Part shown: positions 6,773 through 13,340 of the stretch, piece after piece | How the letters are laid out: every line of letters begins with the position of its first letter | How positions within the stretch are numbered: position 1 is the stretch's first letter | Source: Actinomycetota bacterium | Lineage (GTDB): Bacteria; Actinomycetota; Humimicrobiia; Humimicrobiales; Humimicrobiaceae | Reading direction: 5' to 3' | Assembly: GCA_028697935.1 (NCBI GenBank) | Contig: JAQVEM010000017.1 | Span: 1 to 14,437, forward strand | Length of the DNA: 14,437 bases | The notes under the pieces: model-generated | Database searches by the model: none | Seen by the model: the letters and a program-made list of their open reading frames with translations, nothing else | Told to the model about the DNA's origin: nothing | Translations under genes and position numbers: made by a program

Positions 6773-7906
6773 ATGTTTAAGTCATCAATAAAAATTTTTG
6801 AGGTTTTTGGAATAGAAGTTAGACTGGATTATAGCTGGTTTATTATATTTGCATTGCTCGCATATATTATTGGTATGTCATATTTCCCCTTAGTTTTACC
6901 AGATATAAGCGGAGGCATTATTGCTGTGATAACAATTGTTACAGTAGTTCTTTTTTTTGGTTCAGTTTTAGTACATGAGTTGTGCCATTCTGTGGTTGCA
7001 AAGCGCAGGGGAATACCTGTTGAAAGAATAACACTTTTTATGTTTGGAGGCGTAGCAGAAATAGAAAAAGAACCCGACACCCCCTTTAGTGAATTTATAA
7101 TAGCAATAGCTGGACCTGCTTCGAGTTTCATACTTGCTGGAATTTTTGGTATTATATGGTTCTTTTCCCGTGATTTTACACTGTTAAGTGAACCGGCCAA
7201 ATATCTTGCTATTATAAATCTGATGTTAGGGATGTTTAATATACTTCCCGGATATCCTCTTGATGGAGGAAGAATTCTCCGTTCTATTGTGTGGAAGGTA
7301 ACCGGTGATTTAAAACGTGCAACTTTTATAGCGTCAACAACAGGAAGGGTCCTGGGATTTATGATCATAACCTACGGTATTGTTTTAATATTTACAGGTT
7401 TCTTTATAGATGGAATGTGGCTGGCTTTCATAGGATGGTTTTTGCAGTCAACAGCTCAGGCAGGATATCTCCAGCTTGTTTTCGAGTCTAATATAAAGGG
7501 GATAAAGGTGAAAGACATTATGAATAAGAATGTTGTGGATGTGACCAGAGACACAACACTGCAGGAACTGGTGGATGATTACTTTATGAAATACAGGTTT
7601 GGAAGATTTCCGGTTATAGAAAATCGTAAAACTAATAAGCTAATAGGTGTTATTTCTATACACGATGTGAAGGCAGTTCCGAGGGAAGAATGGCCAAATA
7701 CTTATGTTGGAAGCATTGTAAAAAAAGTTACAGAAGAGGAAAAAGTTGACGGATCGATGGAAATGTCTGAAGCAATAAAAAGAATGACAAAAAATAACCT
7801 TAGTCATCTGGTAGTCATGTCCGGTGATAGGCTAGAAGGGATAATTACAAAAAGTGATATAATGAATTTTTTAAAGGTACAGACAGAACTCAGCCAGCCG
7901 GCGTAG
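6773..7906 (+). CDS. M50-family (site-2 protease type) membrane metalloprotease with CBS domains
   Basis: A zinc metalloprotease that cuts within or next to the membrane, related to S2P and SpoIVFB and often acting in regulated intramembrane proteolysis. Residues about 15-235 are hydrophobic, with some six membrane segments. The zinc site is visible: HELCH (68-72, the HExxH motif) and NILPGYPLDGGR (156-167), whose Asp164 is the third ligand. A second conserved stretch is AGPASSF (113-119). From about 245 to 370 lies a CBS pair (KVKDIMNKNVVDV..., then LEGIITKSDIM), expected to bind adenine nucleotides and report energy state. The 377-residue length matches the CBS-bearing subgroup. ATG follows AGAGGAG, a good ribosome-binding site. 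Its substrate is not evident from neighbours; it is followed 58 nt later by a HAD phosphatase, possibly co-transcribed. Confidence 0.93.
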   Translation: MFKSSIKIFEVFGIEVRLDYSWFIIFALLAYIIGMSYFPLVLPDISGGIIAVITIVTVVLFFGSVLVHELCHSVVAKRRGIPVERITLFMFGGVAEIEKEPDTPFSEFIIAIAGPASSFILAGIFGIIWFFSRDFTLLSEPAKYLAIINLMLGMFNILPGYPLDGGRILRSIVWKVTGDLKRATFIASTTGRVLGFMIITYGIVLIFTGFFIDGMWLAFIGWFLQSTAQAGYLQLVFESNIKGIKVKDIMNKNVVDVTRDTTLQELVDDYFMKYRFGRFPVIENRKTNKLIGVISIHDVKAVPREEWPNTYVGSIVKKVTEEEKVDGSMEMSEAIKRMTKNNLSHLVVMSGDRLEGIITKSDIMNFLKVQTELSQPA

Positions 7907-7964
7907 TATAAGTAAAATTTTTGTAAATTGGGAAGAAAATTAAAAAGTAAGTAGGAAAGAAAAC

Positions 7965-8840
7965 ATGGAAGAAAAAATCGTAGAATATAATTTTTTTAAA
8001 AATAACTGTGAAGAAATAAAGCAGAATTTAAAGGAATTAAAAGTTATATATACAGACCTCGATGGAACATTATTTAACCATAAAGGTTGTGTTATAAAAG
8101 ATCACAGGGATGACTATTATTTTGATGCACTGGAGCTGTTGCCTGCTATAGCAGATAAAAATCTGGATGTTGTCCTGGTGTCAGGAAGAAATAAATTTCA
8201 ACTTAAGTACAGCGCCCAGATTATAGGATTGAAAAATTATATTTCCGAACTTGGTGCTGAACTTGTTTATAATCTTGGAGAAGAAGTTTATGTCACCTTT
8301 GACCATAATAGTGCAAAGTATGATCTGACATATGGTGGTAAAGATTTAAAAAAAATTATCGAGATACTTAAAGAAAATTTTCCCAGAAAAATAGAAGGGA
8401 AGATGGAGTGGAGTAGATACAGAAGCTATAACGCTTTATTATTTGGAGAAATAGATCTTCCGAAGGCTAATGAAATACTTAAAGCTGAAGGCTATAAAGG
8501 ACTGACTCTCGTGGATAACGGGCTTTCATCACTGGAAAAGCTGGATCTGGATATAGAAAGGTTACATATTTACAATTTAATGCCTTCAGGAGTCAATAAG
8601 TCAAATGGAATAAAGCTTGATAAAAAGATTAGAAATTTTGATGTCAATAATTGTATAGCTCTTGGAGATTCTATGGAGGATTTGAAAATGGCATTTGAAG
8701 TTAAATATCTATTTCTTATGAGGAATGCACTGGAGCATGAAGATTTATCTGGCGAGTTAAATAAGTATGATAATGTTTATATTACAGAAGGTTTTATGAA
8801 CAGGGGCTGGACTGAAGTTATAGAATATCTTTTAAATTAA
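7965..8840 (+). CDS. HAD-superfamily hydrolase, Cof-like (type IIB) phosphatase
   Basis: A soluble phosphatase of the haloacid dehalogenase superfamily that would remove phosphate from a small molecule, most likely a sugar phosphate. Motif I is DLDGT (31-35, nucleophile Asp31, acid Asp33). Motif II is the Ser of LVSGR (71-75). Motif III is a Lys near 212 in NKSNGIKL. Motif IV is GDSMED (234-239), which places Mg2+. The long insertion between motifs II and III (about 85-205) is the alpha/beta cap of subclass IIB, as in Cof, sucrose-phosphate phosphatase and mannosyl-phosphoglycerate phosphatase. The 291-residue length fits. The start at 7965 follows TAGGAAAG. The substrate cannot be assigned from sequence; a 26-residue N-terminal extension before motif I is somewhat long for the group. 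Confidence 0.88.
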   Translation: MEEKIVEYNFFKNNCEEIKQNLKELKVIYTDLDGTLFNHKGCVIKDHRDDYYFDALELLPAIADKNLDVVLVSGRNKFQLKYSAQIIGLKNYISELGAELVYNLGEEVYVTFDHNSAKYDLTYGGKDLKKIIEILKENFPRKIEGKMEWSRYRSYNALLFGEIDLPKANEILKAEGYKGLTLVDNGLSSLEKLDLDIERLHIYNLMPSGVNKSNGIKLDKKIRNFDVNNCIALGDSMEDLKMAFEVKYLFLMRNALEHEDLSGELNKYDNVYITEGFMNRGWTEVIEYLLN

Positions 8841-8853
8841 AATACAGAGTAGA

Positions 8854-8882
8854 TTGTGTAATAGTATTGCTATATTTAATAT
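8854..8882 (+). promoter_or_regulatory. Candidate sigma-70-type promoter for the YtxH gene
   Basis: TTGTGT at 8854-8859 and TAATAT at 8877-8882 are separated by exactly 17 bases, in the 118-nt gap between the HAD gene and the YtxH gene. The implied start would leave a leader of about 70 nt. The region is so AT-rich that chance matches are likely, hence the low confidence. Confidence 0.3.
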
Positions 8883-8958
8883 AAGACTCAAATAGTTTAT
8901 AATTAATTTGTCGTGATTATTTCAGATTATATGACATAAAGTAGAAGGGATATTGATA

Positions 8959-9276
8959 ATGTGTGATGATATAAGTAAAAATTCTAATAATGATAACCAG
9001 GACAATAGATCCGTTACCAGAGACGCATTAGGGTTATCAGCAATTGTTCTGGCTTCAGTTTTTTCTGGTTTTTTACTGGGGTTATTGTTCGCACCCCGTT
9101 CAGGTTATAGAACCAGAAAGATAATAGAAGAAAATGTAAAGGATTTAGCAGATAGAGGAAAATTTACGCTGGCAAAAGCCAGAATTATCTGTGAAAATTT
9201 ACTGGATAAAAGTAAAAATATAGTTGATAGAGTTTCTAATATTGTTAAGGATAAAGGTGGAACAGGCGATTTTTAA
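8959..9276 (+). CDS. YtxH-family small membrane protein
   Basis: A 105-residue protein with one membrane segment (about 24-46) followed by the family signature GLLFAPRSGYRTRK (41-54) and an amphipathic, charged helical tail. This is the architecture of YtxH-domain proteins, which are general-stress or envelope-associated proteins in Gram-positive bacteria with no established biochemical activity. I take ATG at 8959 rather than the TTG at 8953, because GAAGGGA at 8944-8950 is well spaced for the ATG and far too close for the TTG. The N-terminal 20 residues are Asn/Asp-rich and probably cytoplasmic. The tail contains two alanine/lysine-rich helical turns. It precedes the tRNA cluster but shares no obvious function with it. 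Confidence 0.8.
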   Translation: MCDDISKNSNNDNQDNRSVTRDALGLSAIVLASVFSGFLLGLLFAPRSGYRTRKIIEENVKDLADRGKFTLAKARIICENLLDKSKNIVDRVSNIVKDKGGTGDF

Positions 9277-9305
9277 AAGTTAACAAAATATGACAATTCC
9301 CTCTG

Positions 9306-9334
9306 TTGACAACGGTTTTTTACTATAGTAGACT
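9306..9334 (+). promoter_or_regulatory. Promoter candidate for the tRNA cluster
   Basis: A consensus TTGACA at 9306-9311 is followed after 17 bases by TAGACT (9329-9334), a 4/6 match to the -10 hexamer. Initiation about seven bases later (near 9341) would put the transcript start just before the leader hairpin that begins at 9343-9346, which supports the assignment. TACTATAG at 9321-9328 overlaps the spacer; with TTGACA it repeats an arrangement seen before clpB. Confidence 0.55.
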
Positions 9335-9342
9335 TTACGTTT

Positions 9343-9400
9343 GCTAATTCAATCAGGCAGCTAACAACTGTACCATTTAGCTGCTAAAGTTTGAATTGGT
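9343..9400 (+). promoter_or_regulatory. Leader hairpin upstream of the tRNA cluster
   Basis: GCAGCTAA (9357-9364) pairs perfectly with TTAGCTGC (9377-9384) around a 12-nt loop. AATTCAA (9346-9352) pairs perfectly with TTGAATT (9391-9397), extendable by wobble pairs to 9343/9400. Only a short internal loop separates the two stems. The hairpin ends 7 nt before tRNA-Lys and has no T tract, so it is not a terminator. It is more likely a precursor leader element for RNase processing or anti-termination. Confidence 0.6.
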
Positions 9401-9407
9401 GCAGCAG

Positions 9408-9483
9408 GGGCCGTTAGCTCAGACGGTAGAGCACCGGACTTTTAATCCGGGTGTCGAAGGTTCGATTCCTTCACGGCTCACCA
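9408..9483 (+). tRNA. tRNA-Lys (anticodon UUU)
   Basis: A complete cloverleaf of 76 nt with encoded CCA. The acceptor GGGCCGT pairs with ACGGCTC (one G-U), the D arm contains TTAGCTCAGA..GGTAGAGC, and the anticodon stem CCGGA/TCCGG holds loop CTTTTAA with TTT at 9441-9443. The T arm has GGTTCGATTCC. It is first of five in the cluster. Confidence 0.97.
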
Positions 9484-9489
9484 TTTAGT

Positions 9490-9564
9490 GGCCTGTTCGT
9501 CTAGGGGTTAGGACAGTAGGTTTTCAACCTACCAACAGGAGTTCGAATCTCCTACAGGCTACCA
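9490..9564 (+). tRNA. tRNA-Glu (anticodon UUC)
   Basis: A 75-nt cloverleaf with encoded CCA. The acceptor GGCCTGT pairs with ACAGGCT (first pair G-U). The anticodon stem GTAGG/CCTAC holds loop TTTTCAA with TTC at 9523-9525. The T arm has AGTTCGAATCT. The D-arm sequence GTTCGTCTAGGGG is typical for tRNA-Glu. It lies 6 nt after tRNA-Lys. Confidence 0.97.
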
Positions 9565-9571
9565 TTAACAG

Positions 9572-9647
9572 GGGCGTTTAGCTCAGCTGGGAGAGCACCT
9601 GCCTTACAAGCAGGGGGTCGCAGGTTCAATCCCTGCAACGCCCACCA
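9572..9647 (+). tRNA. tRNA-Val (anticodon UAC)
   Basis: A 76-nt cloverleaf with encoded CCA. The acceptor GGGCGTT pairs fully with AACGCCC. The anticodon stem CCTGC/GCAGG holds loop CTTACAA with TAC at 9605-9607. The D arm has TTAGCTCAGCTGGGAGAGC and the T arm AGGTTCAATCC. It lies 7 nt after tRNA-Glu. Confidence 0.97.
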
Positions 9648-9670
9648 TTTGTTTGTTAATAAAATAAAGC

Positions 9671-9747
9671 GGAGCTGTCGTCTAGTGGTTTAGGACACAT
9701 GCCTGTCACGCATGAGATCGCGGGTTCGAATCCCGTCAGCTCCGCCA
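9671..9747 (+). tRNA. tRNA-Asp (anticodon GUC)
   Basis: A 77-nt cloverleaf with encoded CCA. The acceptor GGAGCTG pairs fully with CAGCTCC, and the discriminator base is G, as usual for tRNA-Asp. The anticodon stem CATGC/GCATG holds loop CTGTCAC with GTC at 9705-9707. The T arm has GGGTTCGAATCCC. Confidence 0.97.
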
Positions 9748-9790
9748 GATCTGGTCAGGTTTGTTTACTGGTTAGATTTATATGTCGGCT

Positions 9791-9866
9791 GGCGAGATAG
9801 CTCAGTTGGTAGAGCAGTGGACTGAAAATCCATGTGTCCGCAGTTCAATTCTGCGTCTCGCCACCA
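9791..9866 (+). tRNA. tRNA-Phe (anticodon GAA)
   Basis: A 76-nt cloverleaf with encoded CCA. The acceptor GGCGAGA pairs fully with TCTCGCC. The anticodon stem GTGGA/TCCAT (one G-U) holds loop CTGAAAA with GAA at 9824-9826. The T arm has AGTTCAATTCT. It is the last tRNA of the cluster; the histidine kinase gene starts 26 nt further on with no terminator hairpin between. Confidence 0.97.
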
Positions 9867-9892
9867 TTTTTATTTACTGAAAATTTAATTAA

Positions 9893-11239
9893 ATGTCTCC
9901 GAATCAAATATTATTATATTTTTCTTTTGTAATAATTATTCTGCTGGTTTCAATTCTAATAACATTACTTATAAAAATTCGCAAAATAAGTCACACGTTA
10001 CATAAAATTAATGAGATTATACAGACCGGTAATAAGGATATAGACCGGAGTTCAGGCAAGAACACTATCAACTACTTTTATACTGACAAAGAAGAAGCTG
10101 GTAAAAATTCTATTGTGGACAGTGCAGAAGAGTTAATAAATGGATTTAGGACTAGAATCAAAGAGGAGTCACAGCTGACAGATTTAACTCTTGATAATAT
10201 AATGCAGGGGATATTAGTTCTTAATCATAATAAAGAGATTATAAAAATTAATGAGAATCTTTTAAACCTGTTTTATTTAAAGAAAGAGGACGTTTTAAAT
10301 AAAAAAACCGTTCTTATTTTTAATAATGTCAGGCTTGAAAATTTAATCAGCGGGTCTATTGATAAGCTGGTACCGCAAAAAGAAGATATTATTTTTTACG
10401 GGGATGAAGATAAACATCTCCGCGTAGAGGTTATCCCATTTAATTTGGAGAGTCAACATGATGATGGTAGAGATGGGGGGAGAAAAGCCAGTCTTCTGGT
10501 TTTATTTAAAAATATTACGGGGGAAATGGAGTTCTCAAAGTTGAGGAGTCAATTTGTAGCTAATATATCTCATGAGATGAGAACCCCTGTTACCTCTATA
10601 AGGGGCTATATTGACACCATTTTAGAGGATGATTTAATGGACCGCAGCAGGATTATAGATTATTTAAAGAAGAGTTTAATAGAAACGGATAGGCTTAATT
10701 ATTTAATAAAAGATGTTTTAAATCTTTCAAACATAGAATACAGGCGGAATGTCCTGTTTGAAAAAGAATATAATCTGATTAATATAATCAAAGAGACAAT
10801 AAAGTCTGTCCACTTTCTGGCAGAGAAAAATGATATTGAAATCAATCTGAAAAGCAAGAAAGATATAATAAACTATCATACTGATGAGGAGCTTTTTTCA
10901 CAGATGGTCAGGAATATAATTGAGAATTCTATATTTTATGGTGGAAAGGGTATAGAAATTAATATAGATATAACGGAAAATGATAATGATATCGTGCTTC
11001 TCTTTGAAGATAATGGAGCTGGAATAGAAAAAGAAGATGTGCCATATATATTTCAGAGATTTTACCGCGGCAAAAGTTCTAATTCTTCAAAACAGATAGG
11101 GTCAGGTCTCGGGCTTTCTATAGTAAAACATACAGTTGAGCTCCACAGGGGAAAGATAGATGTCCGGAGTGTTCCAGGTAAGAGTACGGTATTCAGGGTA
11201 GTATTGCCGAAAAACACTGAGGAAGAATTGAAGCGCTGA
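9893..11239 (+). CDS. phoR: PhoR-like sensor histidine kinase
   Basis: The membrane-bound kinase of a two-component system, expected to phosphorylate the regulator encoded next when phosphate is scarce. Residues 6-27 form a single membrane segment with no extracytoplasmic domain. A PAS domain spans about 93-215. The dimerisation domain has the H box FVANISHEMRTP with phosphoacceptor His227. The ATPase domain has an N box (Asn341, Asn345), DNGAGI (373-378), an F box (FQRFYRG, 387-393) and GSGLGLSIV (403-411). The 448-residue length is usual. An in-frame stop lies directly upstream of ATG 9893, so this is the longest possible start, yet no ribosome-binding site is visible in the 26 nt after tRNA-Phe. 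The PhoR assignment rests on PAS architecture and on the phoP-pst neighbours; a general PhoR/WalK-type kinase is the alternative. Confidence 0.85.
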   Translation: MSPNQILLYFSFVIIILLVSILITLLIKIRKISHTLHKINEIIQTGNKDIDRSSGKNTINYFYTDKEEAGKNSIVDSAEELINGFRTRIKEESQLTDLTLDNIMQGILVLNHNKEIIKINENLLNLFYLKKEDVLNKKTVLIFNNVRLENLISGSIDKLVPQKEDIIFYGDEDKHLRVEVIPFNLESQHDDGRDGGRKASLLVLFKNITGEMEFSKLRSQFVANISHEMRTPVTSIRGYIDTILEDDLMDRSRIIDYLKKSLIETDRLNYLIKDVLNLSNIEYRRNVLFEKEYNLINIIKETIKSVHFLAEKNDIEINLKSKKDIINYHTDEELFSQMVRNIIENSIFYGGKGIEINIDITENDNDIVLLFEDNGAGIEKEDVPYIFQRFYRGKSSNSSKQIGSGLGLSIVKHTVELHRGKIDVRSVPGKSTVFRVVLPKNTEEELKR

Positions 11240-11330
11240 GAGACAATAAAAGTAAAAAGAAGCAGTAAAAATTTAGAATTTGAATGTAAATAATTATTAA
11301 AGATATCAAAAAGAAATTAAAACTGAACTT

Positions 11331-12041
11331 ATGGAAAGATTAGTATATGTTGTTGATGATGAAGAAAATATACGTGAAATTCTGGAATATAATTTAATAA
11401 AGGGTGGCTATAAAGTTAAAAGCTTTAAAGATGGGAACAGTTTTTTGGATTCCTTTAAGAAATTAAAACCCGATCTTGTTATTCTTGATTTAATGCTTCC
11501 CGATATGGATGGATTTGATATTTGCAGACAGATAAAGAAAGAAAGTAGCGTTCCGATAATTATTCTTAGTGCCAGAGGTGAAGAGCTGGATAAAGTTCTC
11601 GGGCTGGAATTAGGAGCTGATGATTATATGGTAAAGCCTTTTGGTGTAAGGGAACTTCTGGCAAGAATTAAGAATGTATTTAGAAAACTTAATAATAACA
11701 TAACAGAGGAATCAGAAAAAACATTTAAAAAAGAATTCAGATTTGATGAGTCCAGTCTTTTTGTTGATGAAGAGAAACATGAAATAATACTTGATTCTGT
11801 AAAGATTAACTTAAATCCAAAAGAATTTAAGATAATGGTAACTCTGCTAAAGAATTTAAATAATCTCGTCCCTCGTATGGAGCTGATTAAATCAGTCTGG
11901 GGTGATGATTATTATGGAGATACGAGGACGCTGGATGTTCACATAAGAAGAATAAGAAAAAAGATGTTCTACAAAAAGTTCGGAGAAAAATTTATAAAAA
12001 CAGTACATGGATATGGCTATAAAATTACAGAGAAAATTTAA
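11331..12041 (+). CDS. phoP: PhoP/PhoB-like response regulator, OmpR family
   Basis: The DNA-binding partner of the preceding kinase; when phosphorylated it should activate phosphate-starvation promoters such as that of pstS. Residues 1-120 form the receiver domain: acidic pocket Asp9-Asp10, phosphoacceptor Asp53 in LDLMLPDMDG, Ser80 and Lys102 (MVKPF). Residues about 140-236 are the winged-helix output domain, with NPKEFKIMVTL and TLDVHIRRIRKK, the recognition-helix region, then GYGYKI near the end. The length of 236 is normal. The order kinase-then-regulator is reversed from the common phoP-phoR order, and 91 A-rich bases separate the two genes. No good ribosome-binding site precedes the ATG. 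The stop codon lies inside the first unit of the Pho box that serves pstS. Confidence 0.88.
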   Translation: MERLVYVVDDEENIREILEYNLIKGGYKVKSFKDGNSFLDSFKKLKPDLVILDLMLPDMDGFDICRQIKKESSVPIIILSARGEELDKVLGLELGADDYMVKPFGVRELLARIKNVFRKLNNNITEESEKTFKKEFRFDESSLFVDEEKHEIILDSVKINLNPKEFKIMVTLLKNLNNLVPRMELIKSVWGDDYYGDTRTLDVHIRRIRKKMFYKKFGEKFIKTVHGYGYKITEKI

Positions 12042-12076
12042 CCTTTTTGTAACATTTATTTAATTTTTATTTAACC
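12038..12076 (+). promoter_or_regulatory. Pho box: four PhoP-type repeats at 11-nt spacing upstream of pstS
   Basis: Four hexamers start exactly 11 bases apart: TTAACC (12038), GTAACA (12049), TTAATT (12060) and TTAACC (12071), each separated by five T/A-rich bases. This matches the known PhoP recognition pattern of TTAACA-like direct repeats on one helix face. A -10-like TATGCT at 12092-12097 lies 15 bases after the last repeat, so the last unit would overlap the -35 position, as expected for an activated promoter. The first unit includes the phoP stop codon (12039-12041). Binding by the adjacent regulator is inferred. Confidence 0.75.
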
Positions 12077-12166
12077 AAACCCCCCTTTTTATATGCTAAC
12101 CTTCTTAGAGTTTTAAAAATAATTGTTTGTAAGCGTAAAAAATGAAGTAAGGAGTGTGAAAAATTA

Positions 12167-13132
12167 ATGAAAAAAACCAGGCTTTTGCTGCCAATTACCA
12201 TGAGCATCCTGTTCTTATTTGCAGGCACTATGATATTTGGTGGCTGTAAAAATACTGAAGAAGTCACTGAAGAAGTACCTGCTGAAGAGAATGTAGAAGA
12301 AACTACACCAGCTGAAGAAGCTCCTGCTGAAGAAGTAAGTGAAACAGAGGAAGCCAGTCTGCCTTATGAGGGTCAGGAGCTTGTTATATCGGGATCCACA
12401 ACATTACTCCAGGTTTCAGAAGCATGGACAACCGAGTTTATGAAAGAATATGGAGGAACTATTATTGTAAATGGAGGAGGAAGTGGTGCAGGTATTGCTG
12501 ATTTAATTAATGGTATCAGTGACCTTGCTAATGCATCAAGGCAGATAAAAGATGAGGAGTTGGAGTCAGCAAAAAGTGTTGGCCTTGATATTCAGGAATA
12601 CAAAGTTCTCTATGATGGAATTGCAATCATAACAAGCGACAATGTTTCAATAGATGATATCACGATAGAAGAGCTATCTAAAATATATACAGGTGAAATT
12701 ACAAACTGGAAAGATGTTGGTGGAGATGATTCTGAAATAGTTATAATTGCAAGAGACTCAAGTTCAGGTACTGGAGAATATTTCCTGGAGGAAGTTGTTC
12801 AGCTTGGAAAAACTGTTGAGGACAATGATTATTCTGAAAATGCATTAAGATTACAGTCGAATGCAGAAGTTGTAAACCAGGTAAAAGAAAATGATAATGC
12901 AATTGGATATATAGGGCTTGGCTATCTGGAAGAGTCACTAAATGTTATAAAGGTTGAGGGTATTGAGCCTTCAATAGATACGGTTAAGGATGGTTCTTAT
13001 CCTATATCAAGGGGTTTATATATCTATAGTGCTGGTGAATTAACCGGAATAGGTGAAGCTTTCATTGACTTTGTATTAAGCGAAAGAGGTCAGGAAATAG
13101 GATTAGAGGAAGGGTTTGTTCCTCTTAATTAA
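12167..13132 (+). CDS. pstS: Phosphate ABC transporter substrate-binding lipoprotein PstS
   Basis: Captures inorganic phosphate outside the membrane and delivers it to the PstC-PstA channel. Residues 1-26 are a lipoprotein signal peptide (KK-R start, hydrophobic core, cleavage before Cys27 in IFGGC; Phe at -3 is an unusual lipobox residue). Residues 31-63 are a Glu/Pro/Thr-rich low-complexity tether. The binding domain starts near 72: SGSTT (75-79), GGGSGAGI (103-110), NASRQIK (122-128) and RDSSSGTGEYF (196-206) are the phosphate-contacting loops of the family, and AIGYIGLGY (245-253) is also conserved. The 321 residues are typical. ATG follows AAGGAG with a long spacing of about 13 nt. Regulation by the upstream Pho box is expected, and two hairpins follow before pstC. 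Confidence 0.96.
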   Translation: MKKTRLLLPITMSILFLFAGTMIFGGCKNTEEVTEEVPAEENVEETTPAEEAPAEEVSETEEASLPYEGQELVISGSTTLLQVSEAWTTEFMKEYGGTIIVNGGGSGAGIADLINGISDLANASRQIKDEELESAKSVGLDIQEYKVLYDGIAIITSDNVSIDDITIEELSKIYTGEITNWKDVGGDDSEIVIIARDSSSGTGEYFLEEVVQLGKTVEDNDYSENALRLQSNAEVVNQVKENDNAIGYIGLGYLEESLNVIKVEGIEPSIDTVKDGSYPISRGLYIYSAGELTGIGEAFIDFVLSERGQEIGLEEGFVPLN

Positions 13133-13148
13133 AAACAAAAATATTTTT

Positions 13149-13177
13149 AAAGATCACGGTTATTCCGGGTTCTTTTT
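13149..13177 (+). terminator. Imperfect terminator-like hairpin after pstS
   Basis: AAAGA (13149-13153) pairs with TCTTT (13171-13175), and an inner CGG/CCG stem closes a TTATT loop, with two mismatches between. A T tract (TCTTTTTG) follows at once. It starts 16 nt after the pstS stop. It looks like a weak intrinsic terminator that would let part of the transcription continue into pstC. Confidence 0.45.
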
Positions 13178-13214
13178 GAAAAATTATAAGGAAGTTCTGG
13201 CAGGTGGTGCGTCT

Positions 13215-13243
13215 GCGAGAGGATTTTAATAAAATCCTCTCGC
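13215..13243 (+). repeat. Perfect 13-14 bp hairpin in the pstS-pstC gap
   Basis: GCGAGAGGATTTT (13215-13227) is exactly inverted at 13231-13243 with a loop of about three bases. No T tract follows (CGCATTATAGC), so it does not look like a terminator. A stable stem here could protect the upstream pstS mRNA from 3' exonucleases after processing. In Bacillus subtilis the pst transcript is also cut between pstS and pstC, so a similar use is plausible here but inferred. Confidence 0.6.
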
Positions 13244-13340
13244 ATTATAGCAGTATAATTACAAGCAATTTAATTATTATGTGTATAATTTTTTAAAATT
13301 TAAAATAGTAAAAAGAATATAAATCTTTTAAAATAGGTTT

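Noticed and set aside
6829..7368. 179-codon open frame antisense to the M50 protease
   Set aside because: It overlaps the conserved zinc-site region of a real gene and has no family features of its own.
8953..8955. TTG start for the YtxH protein
   Set aside because: It would lie only two bases after the GAAGGGA ribosome-binding site; ATG at 8959 has proper spacing.
9873..9889. Two Pho-box-like hexamers (TTTACT and TTTAAT, 11 bases apart) before phoR
   Set aside because: Only two weak units in very AT-rich DNA; chance is a sufficient explanation, unlike the four-unit array before pstS.
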